Below are positions 1 to 6,784 of a DNA stretch of 7,088 nt, piece by piece; within the stretch, counting starts at the first letter, position 1, and every line of letters starts with the position of its first letter. Origin of the DNA: Gammaproteobacteria bacterium (GTDB lineage Bacteria; Pseudomonadota; Gammaproteobacteria; Ga0077536); the NCBI GenBank assembly GCA_030639105.1, contig DAOWDI010000114.1, positions 1-7,088 on the forward strand, written 5' to 3'. The notes below the pieces were generated by a model. That model searched no databases and was not told the DNA's origin. It saw only the letters and a program-made list of their open reading frames with translations. The position numbers and the translations under genes were made by a program.

Positions 1-787
1 CCCGCCCCCAACCGCGAGCGCCCAAAGCATCGAAAGCATTTATGCTTAAGCTTGTGCAGTGCTCTATCAATTCCTGCGGGAGGTCGCACGGACAAATGTA
101 GCGCGTTGTATCCGTGACATATTTAGCCTCGTAGTCGTAAAACTCCCGGGGGGTTTCTAGCTTAATTATCGGAAGCGGATGCCCCGCGACGATCGATAAG
201 GTGTACTCGCCGCCATTAACCCAGCTTTCAATCAATACCGTATCGTCATATTCGAGCGCACTTTCTATCGCGGGCTCCAACTCCGACGACTTGCACACCT
301 TGGATGCACCCAGGCTGGACCCTTCGCGCGCGGGTTTTGCCATGACCGGAAAGCTCACATCGCTCAAAAGCGCTTGTGCGCTGTCACCCCGCTTGAATAC
401 TGAGAATCCCGGCGTTGGTAACCCGGCGCTCTGCCATATCTGTTTTGAACGAACCTTGTCCATTGACAGGGCGCACCCCAGCACGTCGCTTCCCGTATAC
501 GGTATCTTTAATATCTCGAGCAGCCCCTGTACGCTGCCATCCTCACCGCCGCGACCGTGGAGAGCAATAAATACGCGATCAGGGCTATAGTCGGCCAGCT
601 GACTCACCAAGTCATCGTCCCAAACGATTTCCCGTGCATCCACACCGGCCCGAAGCAGCGAAGTACCAACCGCATGACCGCTGGATAGAGAAATCTCACG
701 TTCCGCGGAATGACCACCCATCAATACCGCAACGCGTCCCGCCGCCGATACGATTTCCTCATCCGTTCGCTGCCGTATACTTAACAT
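1..787 (-). CDS. ddl: D-alanine--D-alanine ligase (partial, C-terminus beyond left edge)
   Basis: Cytoplasmic ATP-grasp ligase that joins two D-Ala into the dipeptide later used by MurF. I translated it by hand from the ATG at 787 to the window edge: 262 codons with no stop, against about 306 residues for E. coli DdlB, so only the C-terminal end is missing. Visible motifs are GGHSAEREISLSSG (residues 24-37; E29 matches catalytic Glu15 of DdlB), HGRGGEDGSVQG (77-88), the ATP-binding stretch AKPAREGSSLG (150-160; K151, S157) and FYDYEAKY (216-223). Y223 aligns with Tyr216 of DdlB, which goes with D-Ala-D-Ala rather than D-Ala-D-lactate synthesis. The N-terminus is about 12-14 residues longer than in DdlB, but the next Met (M23) lies inside the first strand, and the murB stop bounds the frame just upstream, so this start is forced. 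It lies 3 bases after murB. In related clusters ftsQ usually follows. Confidence 0.97.
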   Translation of the reverse strand, partial: MLSIRQRTDEEIVSAAGRVAVLMGGHSAEREISLSSGHAVGTSLLRAGVDAREIVWDDDLVSQLADYSPDRVFIALHGRGGEDGSVQGLLEILKIPYTGSDVLGCALSMDKVRSKQIWQSAGLPTPGFSVFKRGDSAQALLSDVSFPVMAKPAREGSSLGASKVCKSSELEPAIESALEYDDTVLIESWVNGGEYTLSIVAGHPLPIIKLETPREFYDYEAKYVTDTTRYICPCDLPQELIEHCTSLSINAFDALGARGWGR

Positions 788-790
788 GAT

Positions 791-1708
791 TCAACCTGTG
801 ACACTTTGTGGTTGATGCCGGCACCCGATGATTCTCACCTCCGGCTCCAGGGTCACGCCAAATTTCTTGGCGACAGACTGTTGAACCTCCGTTATCAAAT
901 CTTCGATATCCCCAGCACTCGCCCCCCCATCATTGATAATGAAGTTGGCGTGCTTACTGGAGACGTAACAGCCACCGCGGCTCACGCCTTTCAGCCCGGC
1001 CTCTTCGATAAGGCGGCCAGCAAAATCCCCGGGAGGGTTTTTAAATACTGAACCACAACTGGCTTGACGCGTTGGTTGCGAAGCGCTCCTCTGAGCAAGA
1101 AGCTCACGGGTCTGACCGCTTTCAATATTTGATTTGGTATTGAAGTGCAACACGGCACTGACAAACCAATGTTCCAGTGGAACAGTAACATGACGATAAG
1201 ACACGGTGAATTGCGATTGATCATAGCTTTGAACCGTGCCCCGCCGGCTAACCAGCTCCACACTTTCGACCAACATCCAAATTTCACACCCGAATGCACC
1301 CGCATTCATTGCCAATGCACCACCGATGGTACCCGGAATACCGGCCAGAAACCCACCCCCACCAAGCGCCATCCTGGCTGCCTCTTTCGCAACTTTCGCG
1401 CAGGGCACGCCACATTCGACGGACAACCGATCATCGTCCAGCCATTCGAAATCGTTCAGAGTTCTCACCGTCGAGATGACCGTCCCGGATAGCCCGCCAT
1501 CGCGAATCAACACGTTACTGCCGAGACCAATCCAGGTAATAGCCTCGCCGCGCTCCACTCGCTTCAAATAGGCGATCAGATCTTCCCTATCAGCCGGTTC
1601 GAAGAAACGCTCGGCGCGACCGCCCGTACGCCAGGAACAATGGCGCGACATAGGCTCCGCGGTAACCAAATTACCCCTTACCTTCACCATTTTCAATTGC
1701 GATCCCAC
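791..1708 (-). CDS. murB: UDP-N-acetylenolpyruvoylglucosamine reductase MurB
   Basis: Cytoplasmic FAD enzyme that uses NADPH to reduce UDP-GlcNAc-enolpyruvate to UDP-MurNAc, the second committed step of peptidoglycan synthesis. The 305 residues contain the FAD-binding stretch GLGSNVLIRDGG (61-72), GIPGTIGG (123-130), SYR with R172 (equivalent to Arg159 of E. coli MurB), the CGSVFKNP motif with catalytic Ser220, and LEPEVRIIG with the catalytic Glu290. It is shorter than E. coli MurB (342) and has the CGSVFKNP/GRLIEEAGLKG layout of the compact type II enzymes. The start is uncertain: the furthest in-frame start is GTG at 1708, with GAGG at 1720-1723 eleven bases upstream. An ATG at 1690 (residue 7) has only a distant G-rich stretch upstream. 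An ATG overlapping the murC stop (1723-1725) is in another frame and soon terminates. The gene follows murC by 16 bases and precedes ddl by 3. Confidence 0.97.
   Translation of the reverse strand: MGSQLKMVKVRGNLVTAEPMSRHCSWRTGGRAERFFEPADREDLIAYLKRVERGEAITWIGLGSNVLIRDGGLSGTVISTVRTLNDFEWLDDDRLSVECGVPCAKVAKEAARMALGGGGFLAGIPGTIGGALAMNAGAFGCEIWMLVESVELVSRRGTVQSYDQSQFTVSYRHVTVPLEHWFVSAVLHFNTKSNIESGQTRELLAQRSASQPTRQASCGSVFKNPPGDFAGRLIEEAGLKGVSRGGCYVSSKHANFIINDGGASAGDIEDLITEVQQSVAKKFGVTLEPEVRIIGCRHQPQSVTG
795..797 (-). promoter_or_regulatory. Probable short ribosome binding site of ddl (AGG)
   Basis: AGG on the minus strand lies 7 bases before the ddl ATG at 787, within the last codons of murB. It is short, but the spacing is right. 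The ddl start is in any case forced by the in-frame murB stop, one codon upstream. Confidence 0.45.
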
Positions 1709-1719
1709 CTATCCGACAA

Positions 1720-1723
1720 CCTC
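1720..1723 (-). promoter_or_regulatory. Possible ribosome binding site of murB (GAGG)
   Basis: GAGG lies immediately after the murC stop, 11 bases before the GTG at 1708. The spacing is longer than ideal, so it supports the GTG start only weakly; it is too far from the alternative ATG at 1690. Confidence 0.35.
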
Positions 1724-1724
1724 A

Positions 1725-3158
1725 TTATTGCTGCGCCAACGGCGATCCCTGATCCGGCTCGAACTGCATGAGTTCCGCCACGCGACCAATACTCCCTGCT
1801 CCGAGTAACAATAGGATGTCTCCGTCTTTGGCAATGCTGCCAAGCACATCGGTGAATTGGCCAAGATCCGGGATGAATACTGGATCGACCTTGCCCCGAA
1901 GCCTGATAGCACGACAAAGTGCCCTCCCATCCGCACCAGCAATAGGCTCCTCTCCGGCCGAATACACATCGAGGATCGCCAGCGCATCCACCATCGTCAA
2001 CGCATCGACAAAATCTTCGAATAGGTCGCGTGTACGCGTATAACGGTGCGGCTGGAAAGCAACCAATAGTCGCCTTGAAGGCCAGCTTTCGCGAACCGCT
2101 TTTACGGTTAGGCGGATCTCGCTGGGATGGTGGCCGTAATCATCGATTACGGATACACGTGCGGCACCGATCCGCGTTTCACCCAGCCATTGACAACGCC
2201 GGCCAATCCCTTGAAATGAAGATAGCGCCCTTACGATTACCGCGCCCGGAATACGCAGTTCCGAGGCAACCGCAATCGCCGCTAGAGAATTAAGCATGTT
2301 GTGCTCCCCGGGCATGTTCAACGTCACTTTCAAGATTTCCGCGGTGTTGCGCTGCGCCACTTTATAGGTCGATTTTCCCTCGCGTTGTCGAAAGTCGAAT
2401 CCACGAATATCTGCCTGCTCGTGCGTACCATATGTCACGACGCGAATACGGAGTTCCGTTAACATTGAGTTGGCGTTTGGATCGTCAATACATACAACCG
2501 CAACCCCGTAAAACGGCAATCGTTTGAAAAATTCGATAAAACTCGTTCGCAGTCTGCCGAAGTCCCCGCCATAGGTCTCCATATGGTCGGCATCGATATT
2601 GGTTAGCACCGCTATCAAAGGGTTCAAAAGTAAGAATGAGGCGTCGCTTTCATCTGCTTCGGCAATAAGAAAGTCGCCGGTCCCAAGACGCGCATGCGAA
2701 TCGACGGAATGGACGAGGCCGCCGATCACGAAGGTAGGATCCATCCCGGCCTCTGCAAGGATACCGGCGATTAAGCTCGTCGTGGTGGTCTTCCCATGTG
2801 TACCGGCGACGGCGATCCCACGCCTGAATCGCATCAATTCGGCCAACATTTCAGCGCGTGGGACGATTGGGATCCGTTTTTTGCGGGCGATTGCGAGTTC
2901 AACGTTGTCCCGTGGAATCGCACTAGAGTAAACGACGACATCCGCACCTTCGACATTCTGCTCATCGTGACAATCGAATACCCTCACGCCGATTGTCCGC
3001 AGATGCTGTGTCATCCGGTTGGAACTATGATCCGACCCGGAAATCTCATAACCAAGATTATTGAGCACTTCCGCTATCCCGCTCATGCCGGCAGCACCGA
3101 TACCGCGTAAATGAATGCGTCGTACATTGTGCATTGGGGCGTCATCGGATTCATACAT
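1725..3158 (-). CDS. murC: UDP-N-acetylmuramate--L-alanine ligase MurC
   Basis: Cytoplasmic ATP-dependent amide ligase that adds L-Ala to UDP-MurNAc and begins the stem peptide. It is full length at 477 residues (E. coli 491). The N-terminal Rossmann domain carries GIGAAGMSG (19-27). The central ATPase domain has the P-loop GTHGKTTTT (119-127), EADESDASF (167-175) and TNIDADHMETY (186-196). The C-terminal domain has PGEHNMLN (283-290), DDYGHHP (339-345), FQPHRYTRTRDL (368-379) and GAGSIG (453-458). The ATG at 3158 is favoured by a GGAG at 3166-3169 with a 7-base spacer. A second ATG at 3134 (residue 9) lies just before the conserved core but lacks this support. The first 8 bases overlap the end of murG (ATGTATGA), which suggests coupled translation. 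The first glycine motif reads GIGAAG rather than the usual GIGGAG or GIGGSG, a mild departure. Confidence 0.98.
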   Translation of the reverse strand: MYESDDAPMHNVRRIHLRGIGAAGMSGIAEVLNNLGYEISGSDHSSNRMTQHLRTIGVRVFDCHDEQNVEGADVVVYSSAIPRDNVELAIARKKRIPIVPRAEMLAELMRFRRGIAVAGTHGKTTTTSLIAGILAEAGMDPTFVIGGLVHSVDSHARLGTGDFLIAEADESDASFLLLNPLIAVLTNIDADHMETYGGDFGRLRTSFIEFFKRLPFYGVAVVCIDDPNANSMLTELRIRVVTYGTHEQADIRGFDFRQREGKSTYKVAQRNTAEILKVTLNMPGEHNMLNSLAAIAVASELRIPGAVIVRALSSFQGIGRRCQWLGETRIGAARVSVIDDYGHHPSEIRLTVKAVRESWPSRRLLVAFQPHRYTRTRDLFEDFVDALTMVDALAILDVYSAGEEPIAGADGRALCRAIRLRGKVDPVFIPDLGQFTDVLGSIAKDGDILLLLGAGSIGRVAELMQFEPDQGSPLAQQ

Positions 3159-4233
3159 CCATCAGCTCCAAGCAATGGTCGGCAACCTGGGCAGCCGCAT
3201 GCGGCTTGGCCAATTCCCGGGCCCGGCAAGCAAGCCGTAGCATCTGCACTTGGCTGTGACGCAATTGCTGTACGGCAGCGGTCAGGCGTTGGACGAAATC
3301 CGGACCCTCGGCAACCATCATTGCCGCGCTCGCTTCGACAAGATAATTCGCGTTCGCGGTTTGATGATCGTCGATGGCGTAGGGGAATGGGACCAGAATC
3401 GAGGCAACACCAGCCGCGGCCAGCTCACTTATGGTGATCGCGCCCGCACGGCAAATCACGAGATCAGCCCAGTTGTACGCCGCGGCCATATCATCGATAA
3501 ACTCCGTTAGGCGAACCGGGGCGAGCGTGTGCGCGTACGCTTGTCGCGTCACCGCTTCGTTGCCGGCTCCGGTCTGGTGCCAAATTTCCAAGCTTGGCGC
3601 GTCGATCTCGCGGATTACCCGAGGCACACCGTCGTTGAGAGCACGAGCACCGCGACTACCGCCGATGACGAGGATCCTCAAGGTATCCGATCGCATTGCT
3701 CGCGCTTTCGGTGGCTCCATCGCGATCATCGCCTCGCGTGCCGGTTTACTCACGGGTATCGCCCGGCGTCCGGTGGGAAAAGAACCGGGAAAGCCTTCCA
3801 ATACCTTCGTTGCTATGCGGCTGAGTATGGAATTAGTAAGCCCCGCAATCGCATTTTGTTCGTGGATCACTAACGGCCGACCGCAGATCCACGCTGCCAG
3901 CCCGCCCGGACCACTGGCAAACCCACCCATGCCCAATACCAGGCTAGGGCGTACTCGAATGATCGTGAGCAGCGCCTGCATCAGCGCAACACTCAGAACA
4001 AAAGGCGCTATTAACCAGTGCCAAAGACTGCGTCCACGTAAGCCCGATACCGCGATCCGGAATAATCGAATCCCCGCCTGCGGTACAATCCGCGTTTCCA
4101 GGCCTCGGCGCGACCCCAACCACACCGTGCGGACAGCGCGGTTTTTCAGATGATCCGCTACCGCCAGCGCGGGATAGATGTGTCCACCCGTACCGCCTGC
4201 GACGATGAGGATGGGACCACCTGTCTCATTCAT
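3151..4233 (-). CDS. murG: UDP-GlcNAc:lipid I N-acetylglucosaminyltransferase MurG
   Basis: Peripheral inner-membrane GT-B glycosyltransferase that transfers GlcNAc from UDP-GlcNAc to lipid I, producing lipid II. From the ATG at 4233 it is 360 residues (E. coli 355). Motifs are GGTGGH (13-18), GMGGFASGPGG (101-111), HEQNAIAGLTN (124-134), GGSRGARALN (191-200), WHQTG (218-222), FIDDMAAAY (245-253), the nucleotide-binding CRAGAITISE (261-270) and DDHQTANA (288-295). The segment usually reading GNPVR is SKPAR (162-166) here, keeping the Pro and Arg. The start is ambiguous. ATG 4233 gives the usual short leader before the first strand and an 8-base overlap with ftsW (ATGAATGA). An in-frame ATG at 4263 would add ten residues and a 38-base overlap, but it is preceded by a good AAGGA at a 5-base spacing. 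The gene overlaps murC by 8 bases at its 3' end. Confidence 0.97.
   Translation of the reverse strand: MNETGGPILIVAGGTGGHIYPALAVADHLKNRAVRTVWLGSRRGLETRIVPQAGIRLFRIAVSGLRGRSLWHWLIAPFVLSVALMQALLTIIRVRPSLVLGMGGFASGPGGLAAWICGRPLVIHEQNAIAGLTNSILSRIATKVLEGFPGSFPTGRRAIPVSKPAREAMIAMEPPKARAMRSDTLRILVIGGSRGARALNDGVPRVIREIDAPSLEIWHQTGAGNEAVTRQAYAHTLAPVRLTEFIDDMAAAYNWADLVICRAGAITISELAAAGVASILVPFPYAIDDHQTANANYLVEASAAMMVAEGPDFVQRLTAAVQQLRHSQVQMLRLACRARELAKPHAAAQVADHCLELMDV
3166..3169 (-). promoter_or_regulatory. Ribosome binding site of murC (GGAG)
   Basis: GGAG on the minus strand lies 7 bases before the ATG at 3158, within the last codons of murG. This is the clearest well-spaced Shine-Dalgarno sequence at an undisputed start in the window, and it selects ATG 3158 over the internal ATG at 3134. 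Confidence 0.7.
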
Positions 4234-5404
4234 GCTTTTTATGCCCCCCCATAAATGCAACATGAGATTCCTTAGCCACCCGCAGCACCATCGCCAACAT
4301 GATGCACACGATCACCATGTTGTTGCTACCGTAACTCATCAGTGGAAGCGTCAGTCCTTTAGTCGGCAGTAGGCCCATATTGACGCCGATATTAATAAAT
4401 GCCTCTATGCCGATCAGAAGGCCGATCCCGTAGCACAGGTAGGCAGCAAAATTCTGGCCACACTGCTGAGCCAAACGGCCAATGAAAAAGATACGCCAAA
4501 TAAGGAAAAGGAAAAGACTGATAACCAATAACGTACCAATCATCCCAAGTTCTTCGGCAAGTACGGCAAACACGAAGTCAGTGTGTACCTCGGGCAGATA
4601 AAATAATTTCTGGATACTGTTGCCAAGACCAACACCGAACCACTCGCCGCGTCCGAATGCGATCAGCGCTTGGGTCAATTGAAATCCCGAATCGTAAGGG
4701 TCCGACCACGGGTCCATGAACGTCATCAATCGCTGCATTCTGTACGGTGCGATCATCGCGATTGAGGCCAGCATCGCCAACGCGGCAAGTCCCCATGCAC
4801 AAAAACGAAGCAAAGGTACGCGACCGAGGAAAAGCATGCCCAGCGTTGTCGCAAAAATGACCACGGCGGCACCGAAGTCCGGTTCGAGCAGTAACAAGGC
4901 GGCGATTATCGTAAGTATACCGACCGGTTTAATGAACCCGGAAAATTCTGTCTGCACCTGTACCTGATGGCGTACCAAATACGATGACGTATAGATAATT
5001 ACGGCGAGCTTTGTCGGCTCGGAAGCCTGTAGCGAAACCGGACCGAGTGCTATCCACCTCATGCTCCCATTGACTTCATGCCCGACACCAGGGATCAAAA
5101 TGATAGCGAGCAGCACGATCCCCGTTAGCAGCAAAAAGGTACTTATTCGATCAAATACGGATAACGGCAAGTGCACAATGATGAAACCGCAGCCCACGCC
5201 GAGAAGCACGGCCGCCAACTGACGCCAAAAGTAGTACAGTTCCAAATAACCGCTCTTGTGTGCAAGAGGAATCGAGGCCGACGCAACCATTACGAGTCCC
5301 AGTGCCGCTAGAACCGTCGCGACTCCAATGAGCCACACATCATACCCACCGTCATCGTACCGGGTACGGTGGGCAAGCTGATGATGAAGTATGGCCTGGC
5401 TCAT
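4226..5404 (-). CDS. ftsW: Septal peptidoglycan polymerase FtsW (SEDS family)
   Basis: Integral membrane glycosyltransferase that polymerises lipid II into glycan strands at the division site, acting with a class B penicillin-binding protein (FtsI). Its 392 residues (E. coli 414) form about ten hydrophobic segments, for example near 24-44, 59-80, 84-106, 158-197, 201-221, 283-305, 325-346 and 357-376. Family motifs are NGSMRWIALGP (112-122), the SEP segment at 128-130, FGRGEWFGVGLGNS (250-263), LPEVHTDFVFA (270-280) with D276 matching essential Asp297 of E. coli FtsW, and AEELG (283-287). The C-terminal signature reads LLPTKGLTLPLMSYGSNN (345-362), where SYGGSS-like text is expected after the Pro. 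The ATG start overlaps the murD stop in an ATGA tetramer. No strong ribosome binding site precedes it (only GAAGAG at a distance), so coupling to murD is likely. A run of seven G sits in codons 384-386, just before the end. Confidence 0.97.
   Translation of the reverse strand: MSQAILHHQLAHRTRYDDGGYDVWLIGVATVLAALGLVMVASASIPLAHKSGYLELYYFWRQLAAVLLGVGCGFIIVHLPLSVFDRISTFLLLTGIVLLAIILIPGVGHEVNGSMRWIALGPVSLQASEPTKLAVIIYTSSYLVRHQVQVQTEFSGFIKPVGILTIIAALLLLEPDFGAAVVIFATTLGMLFLGRVPLLRFCAWGLAALAMLASIAMIAPYRMQRLMTFMDPWSDPYDSGFQLTQALIAFGRGEWFGVGLGNSIQKLFYLPEVHTDFVFAVLAEELGMIGTLLVISLFLFLIWRIFFIGRLAQQCGQNFAAYLCYGIGLLIGIEAFINIGVNMGLLPTKGLTLPLMSYGSNNMVIVCIMLAMVLRVAKESHVAFMGGHKKHE
4244..4250 (-). repeat. Run of seven G (as transcribed) at the ftsW/murG junction
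   Basis: Seven consecutive C on the plus strand read as G7 in the transcript. The run lies inside the last codons of ftsW (Met-Gly-Gly-His) and 10 bases before the murG ATG at 4233. It may serve as a loose G-rich ribosome binding site for that ATG by pairing with the pyrimidine-rich 16S tail, and as a homopolymer it is also a possible slippage site. Both roles are inference. Confidence 0.5.
4269..4273 (-). promoter_or_regulatory. Possible ribosome binding site for an upstream murG start (AAGGA)
   Basis: AAGGA on the minus strand lies 5 bases before an ATG at 4263 that is in frame with murG, inside the 3' end of ftsW. If used, it would give MurG ten extra residues (beginning MLHLWGG). The match and spacing are better than those of the family-typical ATG at 4233, so the start choice stays open. 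It could also be a chance match within the ftsW codons for Lys-Glu. Confidence 0.45.
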
Positions 5405-6780
5405 GGGGGAGAAAACTCTTCGACGGCATCAGCAAATGCTCGACCCCGCGCTGCGAAATCCTCGAACATATCGAAACTTGCACACGCGGGGGATAACAAA
5501 ACGGCCTCACCAGGCCGTGCGAGTAATCCGGCGGTACTGACGGCTGAGCGCATGTCCAAAGCGAAATGAACATCTACGTGCCGGTCCAGGGTTGCCGCGA
5601 TTTCGCCGGCGTCTTGGCCGATCAGGACAACGTCGTGAATACGCCCGTCGATGATAGTTGCCAGCGTATTGAAATCGGCGCCTTTCCCCTGTCCCCCCGC
5701 GATCAGTACGCCCTGACGTCCAGAGAATACGCCGCCGATCGCGGCGCAGGTCGCACCAACGTTTGTCCCCTTCGAGTCATCGATCCATTCGACCCCCAAC
5801 TTACTCGCGATCGTTTGACAGCGATGGGTAAGCCCATGGAATGCAGCGAGGATGCGCTCCTGTAGCGCGCGCGGGACCGACAATTTGTCAGTGATCGCGA
5901 CCGCGGCCAACGCATTCATCCAGTTGTGCTCGCCATGCACCGCAAGTTCATCGGTCCGCATGAATCTTTCGCCGGCCGCCACAAGCCAACGATCGCCGTC
6001 ATCTTGCTCGATCCGGTATGGCGCGGCACCATGCGCACAGGAAGAGATGTGCGCTATTTTGCAATGCGGACGTAATTCCCGCAGCAGACCGTCGTCTGCA
6101 TTTAGCACGACGCTGTCGGCGTGTTTGTAGATCCGCATCTTTGCCGCCAGATACGATGACATGGTGCTGTATCGATCCATGTGATCGGGCGAGACATTCA
6201 AGATGCAGGCAACTACGGGTGCCAGAGACTCGGTTGACTCCAATTGAAAACTTGACACTTCAAGGACATAACAGTCAGGCTCGCCATTGTCGAGCAAATT
6301 CAACGCTGGCGTGCCCAGGTTTCCGCCGCTTCGCACATCGAACCCGGCACCGCTAAGTATCTCGGACACCATCGTGACAACAGTACTCTTACCGTTTGAA
6401 CCGGTGACGGCTATTACCGGTGCTTGTACGTGGCGCGCGAAAAGCCCGATGTCCCCGCTAACTTCAAACCAGAGCGCGAGTGCGGCCACGACAACCGGAT
6501 GGTCGCGGGAAATGCCCGGGCTCAACACGAGATACGTGCAGTCCCCTATGACGGCGGGCGACGTCACTCCCGTAATTACCATAACATCGGCAAAAGACTT
6601 CGTAAGATTTGCATACTCCGGGGGCTCGTTACGGGTATCGATAACAGCGAAATCGACTCCGCGTTGGGAGAGAAAATGCGCACATGACAGGCCGGTCTTC
6701 CCGAGACCGAACACGATATATTCTGCATCGACGGAATCTATTGTCATCGGAACAATCGCATTTTCAACTCTCGCAACCAT
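5401..6780 (-). CDS. murD: UDP-N-acetylmuramoyl-L-alanine--D-glutamate ligase MurD
   Basis: Cytoplasmic ATP-dependent ligase that adds D-Glu to UDP-MurNAc-L-Ala. The 459 residues (E. coli 438) show the N-terminal substrate domain with FGLGKTGLS (24-32), LSPGI (86-90) and GDIGLF (109-114). The central ATPase domain has the P-loop GSNGKST (127-133), LEVSSFQLE (173-181), NVSPDHMDRY (195-204) and YLAAK, whose K214 matches the carbamylated Lys198 of the E. coli enzyme. The C-terminal domain has GEHNWMNALAA (283-293), GLTHRCQ (316-322), DDSKGTNVGAT (334-344) and LLSPACASFDMF (428-439). The ATG at 6780 lies 4 bases after the mraY stop and gives an N-terminus about 13 residues longer than E. coli MurD. 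An ATG at 6747 (residue 12) would give a family-typical length but has no visible ribosome binding site; the upstream start is only weakly better (GAG close by). The end overlaps ftsW by 4 bases. Confidence 0.97.
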   Translation of the reverse strand: MVARVENAIVPMTIDSVDAEYIVFGLGKTGLSCAHFLSQRGVDFAVIDTRNEPPEYANLTKSFADVMVITGVTSPAVIGDCTYLVLSPGISRDHPVVVAALALWFEVSGDIGLFARHVQAPVIAVTGSNGKSTVVTMVSEILSGAGFDVRSGGNLGTPALNLLDNGEPDCYVLEVSSFQLESTESLAPVVACILNVSPDHMDRYSTMSSYLAAKMRIYKHADSVVLNADDGLLRELRPHCKIAHISSCAHGAAPYRIEQDDGDRWLVAAGERFMRTDELAVHGEHNWMNALAAVAITDKLSVPRALQERILAAFHGLTHRCQTIASKLGVEWIDDSKGTNVGATCAAIGGVFSGRQGVLIAGGQGKGADFNTLATIIDGRIHDVVLIGQDAGEIAATLDRHVDVHFALDMRSAVSTAGLLARPGEAVLLSPACASFDMFEDFAARGRAFADAVEEFSPP

Positions 6781-6784
6781 AAAC

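Noticed and set aside
201..590. Plus-strand open frame of 129 codons at the left side
   Set aside because: The minus strand of this stretch encodes Ddl with all expected motifs, so the plus-strand frame is a shadow.
788..790. Promoter or terminator between genes
   Set aside because: The gaps here and at 1709-1724 and 6781-6784 total about 23 bases, too short for either, and I saw no GC hairpin followed by a U run. Internal promoters inside genes cannot be ruled out by eye.
1695..1725. ATG overlapping the murC stop (TAATG) as a possible murB start
   Set aside because: It is in a different frame from MurB and meets a TGA after ten codons, so it cannot start MurB. A short coupled leader is conceivable but has no support.
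3431..4153. Plus-strand open frame of 240 codons antisense to murG
   Set aside because: It lies wholly within the strongly supported murG, its product is rich in Arg, Ala, Ser and Pro like typical antisense shadows, and no motif or ribosome binding site supports it.
5814..5834. Cys in the MurD GLTHRCQ motif (and similarly GRRCQWLGE in MurC), where E. coli has Phe
   Set aside because: HRCQ-type text is known in MurD of other gammaproteobacteria, so I do not regard it as unusual.
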